Source of the DNA: Planctomycetales bacterium
Lineage (GTDB): Bacteria; Planctomycetota; Planctomycetia; Isosphaerales; Isosphaeraceae
Direction of reading: 5' to 3'
Assembly: GCA_027449865.1 (NCBI GenBank)
Contig: DAIDKV010000097.1
Span: 1 to 64,000 of the forward strand
DNA: 64,000 nucleotides
Positions 53,767-62,359 of this stretch are shown in pieces. The position numbers and the translations under genes were made by a program. Numbering within the stretch: the first letter of the stretch is position 1; each line of letters begins with the position of its first letter. The notes beneath the pieces are model-generated. The model made no database searches and was not told the origin of the DNA. It saw only the letters and a program-made list of their open reading frames with translations.

Positions 53767-55029
53767 ATGAAGACCATCGCCTACGTCCTACCGACCTACC
53801 CAATGCCGAGTCAAACCTTCATTCGCCGCGAGATCGCGGCGCTGGAGGGAGGGGGGCGTCCGGTCCTCCGATTCGCGATGCGGCGCTTCGACCGCGAGCT
53901 GGCCGAAGCCGCCGACCGCGACGAAGAAGCGAGGACCGAGTATCTTCTCGACGCCGGAGTCGCCGGGCTGGCCCGGGATCTGCTGACCGAAATGGCCTGT
54001 CGTCCTCGCCTGGCGATCGCGGCGGGATTCGCCGCTGTCCGGATGGGACGGCGGTCCGAAAAGGGAATTCTCCGGCACCTGATCTATCTGGCGGAGGCGG
54101 CCCGGCTTCGCCGTCGCCTGGTGGGGGCGGGTGTGGGACACCTTCACGTCCACTTCGGGACCAACGCGGCGGCGGTCGCGATGCTTTGCCGGCTCCTGGG
54201 CGGTCCACCCTACAGTCTGACCGTCCACGGCCCCGAGGAGTTCGACGCCCCTGGTCCGCTCTCCCTCGGCGAAAAGGCCCGGCACTCCGCGTTCGTGGTG
54301 GCGATCAGCCACTTCACCCGGAGCCAGCTCTGCCGGTGGTGTCCGCCCAACGACTGGTCGAAGATCCACGTGGTTCGGTGTGGCCTGGATGGCGTCTTCC
54401 TGGCCGGTACTCCTTCGCCGGTGCCCGATGCGAGGAAGCTGGTGAGCGTGGGTCGGCTGGCCGAGCAGAAGGGGCAGCTTTTGCTGATTGAGGCCGCGGC
54501 CCGGCTCGTGGATCGAGTTCCCGATTTCGAGCTGACGATCGTCGGCGACGGCCCGATGCGGGCCGAGATCGAGGCGGCGATCAGCCGGCACGGCCTGAAA
54601 GGCCGGGTCCGGATCACCGGGTTTCTTGACAACCGAGGAGTCCGCCGCGAGCTGGAGTCATCCCGGGCGCTGGTCCTCCCCAGCTTCGCCGAGGGGCTGC
54701 CCGTGGTCATCATGGAATCGCTGGCTCTGGGCCGCCCGGTCATCTCAACGGCGATCGCGGGGATACCGGAGCTGGTCGAGTCGGGACAGACCGGCTGGTT
54801 GGTGCCAGCCGGAGCCGTCGAGCCACTGGTCGACGCCATGGCCGAGGCCCTGGAGGCCGATCCGGCCGAGCTGGACCGTATGGGGCGCGCCGGCGCTGCT
54901 CGGGCCGCCTCGCAACACGACGCCGAATCCGAGGCCGCGAAACTCGCGGAGCTGATTGAGAACCCGGAAGCATTCGGGGCGTCGACATCGAATCGAACGG
55001 CCGTTGGGGCTGGGGTGGGCGCATCATGA
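53767..55029 (+). CDS. Family 4 glycosyltransferase (WcaL-like)
   Basis: A 420-residue GT-B enzyme starting MKTIAYVLPTYPMPSQTFIRREIAAL, the opening of colanic-acid-type WcaL/AmsK transferases. The acceptor domain has HVHFGTNAAAVAM and YSLTVHGPEEFD; the donor domain has VSVGRLAEQKGQLLLIEA, and the E-x7-E motif lies in FAEGLPVVIMESLALGRPVISTAIAG. It is cytoplasmic and transfers a nucleotide sugar to the growing polymer. The stop overlaps the next gene start by 4 bases (ATGA). Confidence 0.9.
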   Translation: MKTIAYVLPTYPMPSQTFIRREIAALEGGGRPVLRFAMRRFDRELAEAADRDEEARTEYLLDAGVAGLARDLLTEMACRPRLAIAAGFAAVRMGRRSEKGILRHLIYLAEAARLRRRLVGAGVGHLHVHFGTNAAAVAMLCRLLGGPPYSLTVHGPEEFDAPGPLSLGEKARHSAFVVAISHFTRSQLCRWCPPNDWSKIHVVRCGLDGVFLAGTPSPVPDARKLVSVGRLAEQKGQLLLIEAAARLVDRVPDFELTIVGDGPMRAEIEAAISRHGLKGRVRITGFLDNRGVRRELESSRALVLPSFAEGLPVVIMESLALGRPVISTAIAGIPELVESGQTGWLVPAGAVEPLVDAMAEALEADPAELDRMGRAGAARAASQHDAESEAAKLAELIENPEAFGASTSNRTAVGAGVGAS

Positions 55030-56114
55030 GCCGGCTCGGAATCGTTGCCATCGCCCGGAACGAAGGAGAGCGGCTCATCCGCTGCCTCGGCTCGTGTTGC
55101 GGAAGCGGACACGCGGTTGTCTACGTCGACTCGGGCTCGACCGATGGCAGTGTCGAGCGGGCCCGGGCCATGGGAGCCGAGGTGGTTGAACTGGATCTCT
55201 CGATTCCGTTCACGCACGCCCGGGCGCGAAATGTCGGCTTCGAGCGGCTCGAACAGATCGCGCCGGGGCTCGAGATGGTGCAGTTCGTCGACGGCGACTG
55301 CGAGATCGCCGCGGGATGGCTGGCGACGGGGATGTCGGTCCTCGACACTCGTCCGGACGTGGGCGTGGTCGCGGGCCGTCGGCGCGAGCGATACCCCGAG
55401 GCGACTCTGTACAATCGACTGGCCGACCTGGAGTGGGACGTACCGCTCGGCGAGGTATCGGCCGTCGGCGGCGATGCGATGGTCCGGACCTCTGTCTTCC
55501 ATGCGACCGGCGGCTATGATCCGACACTCATCAACGGAGAGGACCCCGACTTCTACCTCCGGATTCGCCGCGCGGGGTGGAAGATCCTCCGAGTCGACGC
55601 CGAGATGACGGTGCACGACATGGCGATGACACAGTTCGGCCAGTGGTGGCGGCGCTCGGTCCGAACCGGGTACGGCTATGCCGAGGGAGCGACCCGGCAC
55701 GGCGCGGGTCCCGAGCGGTATCGCGTTCGAGAGACCCGCGGGATCGCGTTCTGGGGTCTGGCGATGCCGGCAATATCGGCAGTGGCGGCCTGGCCGACCT
55801 GGGGACTGAGCCTGCTGGCACCTGTGCTGGGCTACCCGGCGCTCTTTCTCAAGACACGGCGGTACTACCGGCGGGATCGGGGATGGTCCGAAAGAGACGC
55901 CCGACTCTTCGCGGCGGCCTGCGTGCTGGGGAAGTTCCCGCAGGCGATCGGGGCGTCCCGGTACGTCGCCGGTCGGCTCAGCGGTCGTCCGAGCGGGATC
56001 ATCGAGTACAGGAGGCCCGTCACGCCGCCCTCGGCGCGAGACGGCAACCCGGAGGCCCGCGACCCCGGGCCGCCCACCACAGGATCGGGGATTCATCTCA
56101 CTCATGAGCACTGA
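55026..56114 (+). CDS. Family 2 glycosyltransferase with C-terminal membrane helices
   Basis: A 362-residue GT-A enzyme. IVAIARNEGERLIRCL and YVDSGSTDGSVERA form the nucleotide-binding start, FVDGDCEIAAGWL carries the DxD-like motif, and VGGDAMVRTSVFHATGGYDP plus GEDPDFYLRIRRAGW is the ED acceptor motif. Hydrophobic segments near 240-275 anchor it in the membrane. It is coupled to the previous and next genes by short overlaps (ATGA at 55026, 11 bases at 56104). Confidence 0.9.
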   Translation: MSRLGIVAIARNEGERLIRCLGSCCGSGHAVVYVDSGSTDGSVERARAMGAEVVELDLSIPFTHARARNVGFERLEQIAPGLEMVQFVDGDCEIAAGWLATGMSVLDTRPDVGVVAGRRRERYPEATLYNRLADLEWDVPLGEVSAVGGDAMVRTSVFHATGGYDPTLINGEDPDFYLRIRRAGWKILRVDAEMTVHDMAMTQFGQWWRRSVRTGYGYAEGATRHGAGPERYRVRETRGIAFWGLAMPAISAVAAWPTWGLSLLAPVLGYPALFLKTRRYYRRDRGWSERDARLFAAACVLGKFPQAIGASRYVAGRLSGRPSGIIEYRRPVTPPSARDGNPEARDPGPPTTGSGIHLTHEH

Positions 56115-59100
56115 GCCGACGATGACCCTGGCAGTCGTCGCGACCTTCACCTCGGAGCCGATTGCCGACGCGATGGAGTTCTGGACGGCCGAGCTGGGAC
56201 TACCGGCCTCCATCGGGTTCGCGGCCTACGGCCAGGTCTTCCAGGAACTTCTCGACCCGAACAGCCTGCTTTCCAGGAACCGGCGCGGGGCCAACCTGGT
56301 CCTTGTTCGGCCCGAGGACTGGCTTCGGGCCCTCCCAGGCTCAGGCGCCGGTCTCGGCGAGGCGGGGATTCGATCAGCGCTCCAGCGGAACGCCGACGAA
56401 CTGGTGAGGGCCGCCCGAGGGCTGGCCTCTCGGTCGAGCACGCCCCTGATCGTCGCCCTCTGCCCCGACTCACCGGCCGCCCGGGTCGACCGTGATCGTC
56501 GCGGGCCGCTCGAAGAAGCGGCATCCCGGATTTTCGAGGGTCTGGCCGACGCGCCGGGCGTCTCGGTCGTTGGGCCGGCGGACCTCGCCATCTACGAGGT
56601 CGCCGAATACCACGACCCAAGGCGCGACCGGCTTGGGCACATTCCCTACACCTCCGCCGCGTTCGCCGCGATCGGGACCGCCCTGGCCCGCCGGGTCCAT
56701 GCACTGATCGCTCCGCCGCACAAGGTCGTCGTCCTCGACTGCGACAATACGCTCTGGAAGGGAGTCGTCGGCGAGGAGGGAATCGAAGGAATCGCGATCC
56801 CGCCCGCCTTCCAGGAACTTCAAAAGTTCATGGTCGACCTGGCTGGCCGAGGGTTCCTGCTGGCACTCTGTAGCAAGAACATCGAGTCGGACGTGCTGGA
56901 GGTTCTCGACCGCCGCGCCGAGATGGCGATCCGTCGCGAGCACCTGGTTACCTGGCGGATCAACTGGGAGCCGAAATCGCGGAACATCCGCGCGATGGCC
57001 GCCGAGCTGAACCTGGGCCTCGACAGCTTCCTCTTTATCGACGACAACCCGGTCGAGTGCGCCGAGGTCGCCTCGGCCTGCCCAGAGGTCCTGACGCTCC
57101 GGCTGCCGTCCGAGTCGGAGATGGCGGGCTTTCTCCAGCATGTCTGGGCCTTCGACCGCCCGAGGATCACCGATGAGGATCGGAAGCGGACGGCCATGTA
57201 TCGCCAGGAAGCGGAGCGTGCCCGGTTCCAGCGCGAGGCGCCGAGCATCGGCGACTTCCTCGCCGGACTCGGGCTGGAGATCGAGATTCGCGAGCCGTCC
57301 GCCGAGCAAATCGAGCGGGTCTCGCAGCTCACCCAGCGGACCAACCAGTTCAATTTGACGACCGTCCGTCGGAACGCGGGGGAGATCCGTCGGCTGGGCG
57401 AATCGGGGCTGGAATGCCGGTCGGTCGAGGTGCGCGACCGGTTCGGAGACTACGGCCTGGTGGGCGTCTCGATTTTCGGACCCCGCGGCGATGCGATCGA
57501 GGTTGATTCGTTCCTGCTAAGCTGCCGGGTGCTGGGCCGAGGCGTCGAACATCGAATGCTGGCCGAGCTGGGGCGAAGAGCCCTGGATCATCACCTATCG
57601 AAGGTGGTCGCGACGCTGCTGGTGACCAAGAAGAATCGGCCGGCGTTCGACTTCCTGGAAGCGGTGGCCTCGCCGTATCGATCGGAGATCGAGGGAGGGT
57701 TCCGTTACGAGATTCCGGCCGAGTTCGCCGCGGCTGTTGCCTACCGGCCGGAGGCTTCGGCAGCGGTCGTCGAGGAAAGCACTGAAGCGCCGAAGCTCTC
57801 GGCGATGGCCGGCGAGGCGGGTCGGAAGTCGGAGCGATTTGAGCGGATTGCCACGGGACTGTCGACGGCCGAGCAAGTGCTGGAGGCGATCCGGGCGCGG
57901 GCGGGTCGGCGGCATCCCCGACCCGTCGACGCTCCGCCGGCCATTCCACCGAGGACTTCAACCGAGGCGGCCCTGACGTCGATCTGGGCCGAGGTGCTCC
58001 GGATCGAGCCGGTTGGGATTCGCGACGACTACTTCGCGATGGGTGGCACCTCGCTGATGGCGGTCGACCTGTTCGCTCAGGTTGAGCAGCGACTTGGCCG
58101 CGAGCTCCCGCTAACCTCGCTGATAGAGGCGCCGACGATCGAGGCCCTTGCGAAGCTCGTGACGGGTGAGGCCGAGCGCGACACACTGGTCCTGATCCGC
58201 CCCGGGTCAGGCCGGCCGCCGGTGTTCCTGGTTCACGACGGTGACGGCGAGACAATGCTCTACCGCAACCTGGCGATCCGGCTCGACCCGGGGCACGCGG
58301 TCTTCGGCCTTCAGCCCCTGGCTCGGAGCGGGCTGCCGATGGCCCACACGCGTATCCCCGAGATGGCCGCGTACCATGTCGATCGAATCCGGTCGGTGCA
58401 GCCTGAGGGCCCCTATCTGCTCGGAGGTATGTGCGCCGGAGGTGTGATCGCCTACGAGATGGCGCGGCAGCTTCGCGGGCTTGGCGAGCCGGTAGCGATC
58501 GTGGCACTCCTGGACGCGGCCGAGCCATCGGCATCGCCAAGGGCCTGGCGGGAGTCGGCCGATCGGCTTCGCCGATTCAGCGGGGTCTTCCGCGAGGCGG
58601 GCCGCGTTTCTCCAGGGCGACGGGCGATGACGATCCTTTCGAGGGCGGCAAGGAAGGTGGCCGGCGCCACGTCGTATGTGATCGGCGACCGGCTGAGGCG
58701 GGCGCGGGACACGGCCCAGCTCCGCCTGATTCGGGCATGCCTCGACCGGGGCCAGGAGGTTCCCCAGCGGCTGAGACGGATCGACTTCCGGGCGATCTAC
58801 CTGTTCGCCGAGCGAGAGTACCGACCCGAGGGACGATACGACGGCGAGCTGCTCCTGTTCCGTGCGACGGACGGGATCGGACCCGACGAGCCGTACGTCC
58901 ACCGATACGAGGATCCGATGCTTGGCTGGGGACGAGTCGCCCAGGGAATCCGGGCGATCGATGTCCCTGGCGGGCACTCGAGCATGCTTCAGGAGCCGAA
59001 CGTGGAAACCCTGGCGAATCGGCTTCAGGCGGGGATCGACGAAGCCCTGGGCCGGCGTTCCAGCGAACGTCCCGAGCCTGCGATGGTCGGCGCTGGACCC

Positions 59101-59127
59101 TCCCTGATCGCCCAGCCTCCACGATGA
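56104..59127 (+). CDS. FkbH-type HAD phosphatase/glyceryl transferase - ACP - thioesterase fusion
   Basis: A 1007-residue three-part enzyme. Residues 1-560 are FkbH: an N-terminal SGNH-like domain (VVATFTSEPIADAMEFW, FAAYGQVFQELLDP), the HAD-IIIC core with D212 and D214 in LDCDNTLWKGVVGEEG and LFIDDNPVECAEV, and a GNAT-like end. FkbH proteins load a glyceryl group from 1,3-bisphosphoglycerate onto an ACP. Residues 620-690 are that ACP, with S650 in MGGTSLMAVDLF for phosphopantetheine. Residues 700-985 are a type I thioesterase in which the nucleophile elbow is GGMCAGGVIAYEMA, so C777 replaces the usual Ser. It probably transfers a glyceryl or related acyl unit to the polysaccharide; the acceptor is inferred from the locus. 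Confidence 0.88.
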   Translation: MSTEPTMTLAVVATFTSEPIADAMEFWTAELGLPASIGFAAYGQVFQELLDPNSLLSRNRRGANLVLVRPEDWLRALPGSGAGLGEAGIRSALQRNADELVRAARGLASRSSTPLIVALCPDSPAARVDRDRRGPLEEAASRIFEGLADAPGVSVVGPADLAIYEVAEYHDPRRDRLGHIPYTSAAFAAIGTALARRVHALIAPPHKVVVLDCDNTLWKGVVGEEGIEGIAIPPAFQELQKFMVDLAGRGFLLALCSKNIESDVLEVLDRRAEMAIRREHLVTWRINWEPKSRNIRAMAAELNLGLDSFLFIDDNPVECAEVASACPEVLTLRLPSESEMAGFLQHVWAFDRPRITDEDRKRTAMYRQEAERARFQREAPSIGDFLAGLGLEIEIREPSAEQIERVSQLTQRTNQFNLTTVRRNAGEIRRLGESGLECRSVEVRDRFGDYGLVGVSIFGPRGDAIEVDSFLLSCRVLGRGVEHRMLAELGRRALDHHLSKVVATLLVTKKNRPAFDFLEAVASPYRSEIEGGFRYEIPAEFAAAVAYRPEASAAVVEESTEAPKLSAMAGEAGRKSERFERIATGLSTAEQVLEAIRARAGRRHPRPVDAPPAIPPRTSTEAALTSIWAEVLRIEPVGIRDDYFAMGGTSLMAVDLFAQVEQRLGRELPLTSLIEAPTIEALAKLVTGEAERDTLVLIRPGSGRPPVFLVHDGDGETMLYRNLAIRLDPGHAVFGLQPLARSGLPMAHTRIPEMAAYHVDRIRSVQPEGPYLLGGMCAGGVIAYEMARQLRGLGEPVAIVALLDAAEPSASPRAWRESADRLRRFSGVFREAGRVSPGRRAMTILSRAARKVAGATSYVIGDRLRRARDTAQLRLIRACLDRGQEVPQRLRRIDFRAIYLFAEREYRPEGRYDGELLLFRATDGIGPDEPYVHRYEDPMLGWGRVAQGIRAIDVPGGHSSMLQEPNVETLANRLQAGIDEALGRRSSERPEPAMVGAGPSLIAQPPR

Positions 59128-59143
59128 ATCAGGAGCCAGTCCG

Positions 59144-60163
59144 ATGCCGTCAACCGAGCCTCTGATCGCGGGTCGGAGCAGCCCCCCCGCAGTTGAGCCG
59201 AGCCGGTCGAGGGTTGACACCGTCGCCATCGTCATCACCTTGAAAAGCACGCTTACCGAGACGATCGAGTGGGTCAACTACCATCGGAATCTCGGCGCGG
59301 ACCACATTTTTCTGTTTTTCGATGACCCGGCCGAAGCGGCCGAAGCCAGGAGGCCGCTTTCGGGACGGGACGACTGGCTGACCTGCTTCTCCTGCGATGA
59401 CGAGTACTGGCAAAAGCTCGGTCCGGAGCCGAGGCCGCCCTCGCCCTGGAGGCGGCAGGAACTGAACGCCGACCTCGCCCACCGACTGGCCCGGGAGATG
59501 GGGCTGGACTGGCTGATCCACATCGACAGCGACGAACTCCTGCAGGTTGACGATAGCCTGGGCGCGGCCCTCGCCGGAGCTCCGTCGGATGCCGACGTCG
59601 TCGCCTTCACGGTTCTGGAAGCGGTCCCCGAAGCGATCGACTACCAGAGCGGATTCCGCGAGATCACCCTGTTCCGCACCTGGCCCCGGGCGGCCCGGTA
59701 TCGAGCCCTCATCGCGCGCTGGATCGGTTGCGAAGGGGCTTTCCTGGACGGAATGTACTTCCGGGGCCACCAGCTCAAGTCGGCCATCCGGCTCCGGTCG
59801 GAGATCGCGAACATGGGAAACCACATCCCATACGAAATCGAGGGCCGGCCGCTCCGGACCGTTCAGAACCCGAAGATTCGACTCCTCCACTATGACTGCG
59901 GCGGGTATGCGTCCTGGCTGAGGAAGTGGCTCCCCCGGATCGAGGGGAAGATAAAAAACACGGGGGAGGCGAGCCGCGATCGCCAGGCCACTCTGATCCG
60001 AGAGGCGATCGAACGGTCGCCCGAGGGAGCCATCGCGGCGTACCGACGGATTTACGGGCTCCGGACCCGGGAGAAGGCCGTGCTCCGAACCCTGGGCCTC
60101 CTGTGCCGGATCAAGCTGCCATCGAGTCTGTTCGCCGAGCCGGTGAGCGGGGCGTCGAGATGA
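59144..60163 (+). CDS. Family 2-like glycosyltransferase
   Basis: A 339-residue cytoplasmic transferase of the Glyco_tranf_2_4 type. VAIVITLKSTLTETIEWVNYHRNLGADHIFLF is the conserved opening split over one helix and strand, and WLIHIDSDELLQVD contains the DxD metal site; RGHQLKSAIRL and KIRLLHYDCGGY follow. It starts 16 bases after the FkbH fusion gene and overlaps the next gene by 4 bases. Confidence 0.82.
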   Translation: MPSTEPLIAGRSSPPAVEPSRSRVDTVAIVITLKSTLTETIEWVNYHRNLGADHIFLFFDDPAEAAEARRPLSGRDDWLTCFSCDDEYWQKLGPEPRPPSPWRRQELNADLAHRLAREMGLDWLIHIDSDELLQVDDSLGAALAGAPSDADVVAFTVLEAVPEAIDYQSGFREITLFRTWPRAARYRALIARWIGCEGAFLDGMYFRGHQLKSAIRLRSEIANMGNHIPYEIEGRPLRTVQNPKIRLLHYDCGGYASWLRKWLPRIEGKIKNTGEASRDRQATLIREAIERSPEGAIAAYRRIYGLRTREKAVLRTLGLLCRIKLPSSLFAEPVSGASR

Positions 60164-61170
60164 AACTCCTGGTCGTGATCGTCTCATACCGGGTGACCGA
60201 TCTGACGATCGACTGCCTGCGATCGCTGGCCGAGGAGATCGGCCGAGTCCCCGGCGCCCGGGTCGCCGTCTGCGAGAACGGGACCGGCGGCGATGCCGAG
60301 GAGCGGATTCGCCGCGCCATCGACGAGAACGGATGGAACGAGTGGGCCGAGCTCACGGCGATCCACCCGAACCGCGGCTTCACCGGGGGCAACAACGCCG
60401 TGATCCGCCCGGCGCTGGAGTCAGCCGATCCGCCCGAGTACGTCCACCTGCTCAACGCCGACACCATCGTCCTGCCCGGGGCGCTGGAGGCACTGGTCAC
60501 GTTCCTGGACGCCCACCCGCGGGCCGGGATCGCCGGGAGCCGGCTGGAAGGTCCCGACGGAACCGTCGAATCGACACCGTTCCGGTTTCCCGGGATCGTC
60601 TCGGAGCTAAACAACGGCCTGCGAATCGGCGTGGTCGAACGGCTGCTGGCACCCTGGGGACTGAGACTCCCCAAGCCGGGCGGCGCCTTCCGGGGCGACT
60701 GGGTCTCCGGGGCGAGCCTGATCGTCCGCCGCCAGGTCCTGGAACAGGTTGGACTGCTGGACGAGGGGCTTTACACCTACTTCGACGACCCGGACCTCTG
60801 TCTCCGAGCGGCACAAGCAGGCTGGGAGACGTGGTACGTTCCCGAGAGCCGTATCATACACCTGGGGGGAGCGTCGACCGGAGTCACCGGTTCGAAACCC
60901 CAGAAGAGACGGCCGGCGTACTGGCACCAGGCACGTCGGCGATACTTCCTGAAACACCACGGACCCTGGTACACTGCGGTGGCCGACGCGGCGTTCCTGC
61001 TCGGATTCGCCTCGTATCGACTGCGGAGGCGGCTCCAGCGCAAGCCCGATACCGACCCGCCAGACCTGCTGGCCGACTCCTTCCGACACAGCGTCTACTG
61101 CGCGGGCTTCCGCGTGCCGGTCGTTGAGAACCCGGCATTCCGCGAACAACGGGAAACGGCCACCCGCTGA
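60160..61170 (+). CDS. Family 2 rhamnosyltransferase-like glycosyltransferase
   Basis: A 336-residue GT2 enzyme of the WbbL/rhamnosyltransferase type. LVVIVSYRVTDLTIDCLRSL, HPNRGFTGGNNAVIRP, LLNADTIVLPGALEAL (NAD in the DxD position), GDWVSGASLIVRRQVLEQVG and YFDDPDLCLRAAQAGW are the family blocks. It lies at the end of the transferase run and starts inside the stop of the previous gene (ATGA). Confidence 0.9.
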   Translation: MKLLVVIVSYRVTDLTIDCLRSLAEEIGRVPGARVAVCENGTGGDAEERIRRAIDENGWNEWAELTAIHPNRGFTGGNNAVIRPALESADPPEYVHLLNADTIVLPGALEALVTFLDAHPRAGIAGSRLEGPDGTVESTPFRFPGIVSELNNGLRIGVVERLLAPWGLRLPKPGGAFRGDWVSGASLIVRRQVLEQVGLLDEGLYTYFDDPDLCLRAAQAGWETWYVPESRIIHLGGASTGVTGSKPQKRRPAYWHQARRRYFLKHHGPWYTAVADAAFLLGFASYRLRRRLQRKPDTDPPDLLADSFRHSVYCAGFRVPVVENPAFREQRETATR

Positions 61171-61230
61171 TCCCCCTCCCCCGTCCTTCGCCCCGAACCA
61201 CGACGCCCTGACCACCGGCTCCCGGATCCG

Positions 61231-61264
61231 TACTCCACGGCACTCCACGGCACTCCACGGCACT
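61231..61264. repeat. Decamer tandem repeat (CACTCCACGG)x3
   Basis: Three copies of CACTCCACGG (the first with T for C) followed by a partial CACT. It lies between the last glycosyltransferase gene and the ABC permease gene, 33 bases before the ATG. It could affect spacing or expression by copy-number change. Confidence 0.85.
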
Positions 61265-61296
61265 ACCGGCGACCCATAGACGAGGCTTCCGAACCG

Positions 61297-62244
61297 ATGA
61301 GCACCAACACCGAGGCCACCACCGCCGCGGTCGAACTCGCCGATTCCCCGCTTGTTTCCAGCATCGCAAACATCAACAATGAAAAGCACGACTACTCAAG
61401 AGAATCATCGAGAGAAGCATCCGAAGTGGTGATCCGTCCGAGAACCGGCTGGATTGCCATCGACTGGCGCGAGATGTGGACCTATCGGGAGCTGTTCTAT
61501 TACCTGGTGATGCGCGACGTCTCGGTCCGGTACAAGCAGACCGTCCTGGGCCCGGCCTGGGCGGTGATCCAGCCGCTCTTGACGATGATCATCTTCACCG
61601 TGATCTTCGGCCGGGGTCTGGAGATCCCATCGGAGGGTTTTCCGTATCCGATCTTCGTCTTCGCCGGACTGCTGCCGTGGACGCTGTTCTCGCAGGGGCT
61701 CTCGGCCTCGGCACTCAGCCTGGTGAACCAGCAGCAGCTTCTGACGAAAGTCTACTTCCCCCGACTGTTCGTCCCAGTGGCATCAGCGTGCGTTTTCCTG
61801 ATCGACATGGCCGTCTCGGCGGGGATCTACGCCGTACTGTTCCTGTTTTTCCACGCCACCCAGGGAACCTCGCCAAGCTGGTGGACACTCCCCATGCTGG
61901 CGTACCTGGTCCCCATGACCATGGTGGCGACCCTGGGAATGGGACTGGCGCTGGCGGCCCTGACCGTCTTCTACCGCGACTTCAAACATCTGGTGCCGTT
62001 TCTGGTTCAAATCCTGATGTACGTCTCTCCCGTGTTCTACCCGGCGCGGCTGGTGAAGGACTGGTGGCCGATCCTGGCCTTGAACCCGATGTTCGGGATC
62101 ATCGACGGATATCGATACGCCATTCTCGGACTGCCGTGCAACCCCGGCGCGCTGGCCATCTCATCGGCGACCGCGGTGGGGATGTTTCTCTTTTCGCTGT
62201 TCTACTTCCGCAAGACCGAACGACAGTTTGCCGACTTCGCCTGA
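61297..62244 (+). CDS. wzm: Polysaccharide ABC transporter permease (Wzm type)
   Basis: A 315-residue ABC-2 permease. The first 45 residues are hydrophilic and variable; WREMWTYRELFYYLVMRDVSVRYKQTVLG leads into six membrane helices, and LFVPVASACVFLIDMAVSAG, MYVSPVFYP and ALNPMFGIIDGYRYAILG are Wzm hallmarks. It exports the lipid-linked polymer together with the ATPase encoded 116 bases downstream. Confidence 0.92.
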   Translation: MSTNTEATTAAVELADSPLVSSIANINNEKHDYSRESSREASEVVIRPRTGWIAIDWREMWTYRELFYYLVMRDVSVRYKQTVLGPAWAVIQPLLTMIIFTVIFGRGLEIPSEGFPYPIFVFAGLLPWTLFSQGLSASALSLVNQQQLLTKVYFPRLFVPVASACVFLIDMAVSAGIYAVLFLFFHATQGTSPSWWTLPMLAYLVPMTMVATLGMGLALAALTVFYRDFKHLVPFLVQILMYVSPVFYPARLVKDWWPILALNPMFGIIDGYRYAILGLPCNPGALAISSATAVGMFLFSLFYFRKTERQFADFA

Positions 62245-62359
62245 AAACGGGCGAGAGTCTCATCAGGATCGATTGGATCTTCAACACGCGAATTTCGATT
62301 CGATTTCCTGCCAACCTTTGGATCACAGCTCGGAGCAGGACCTGGAGCCGACCGATTTC

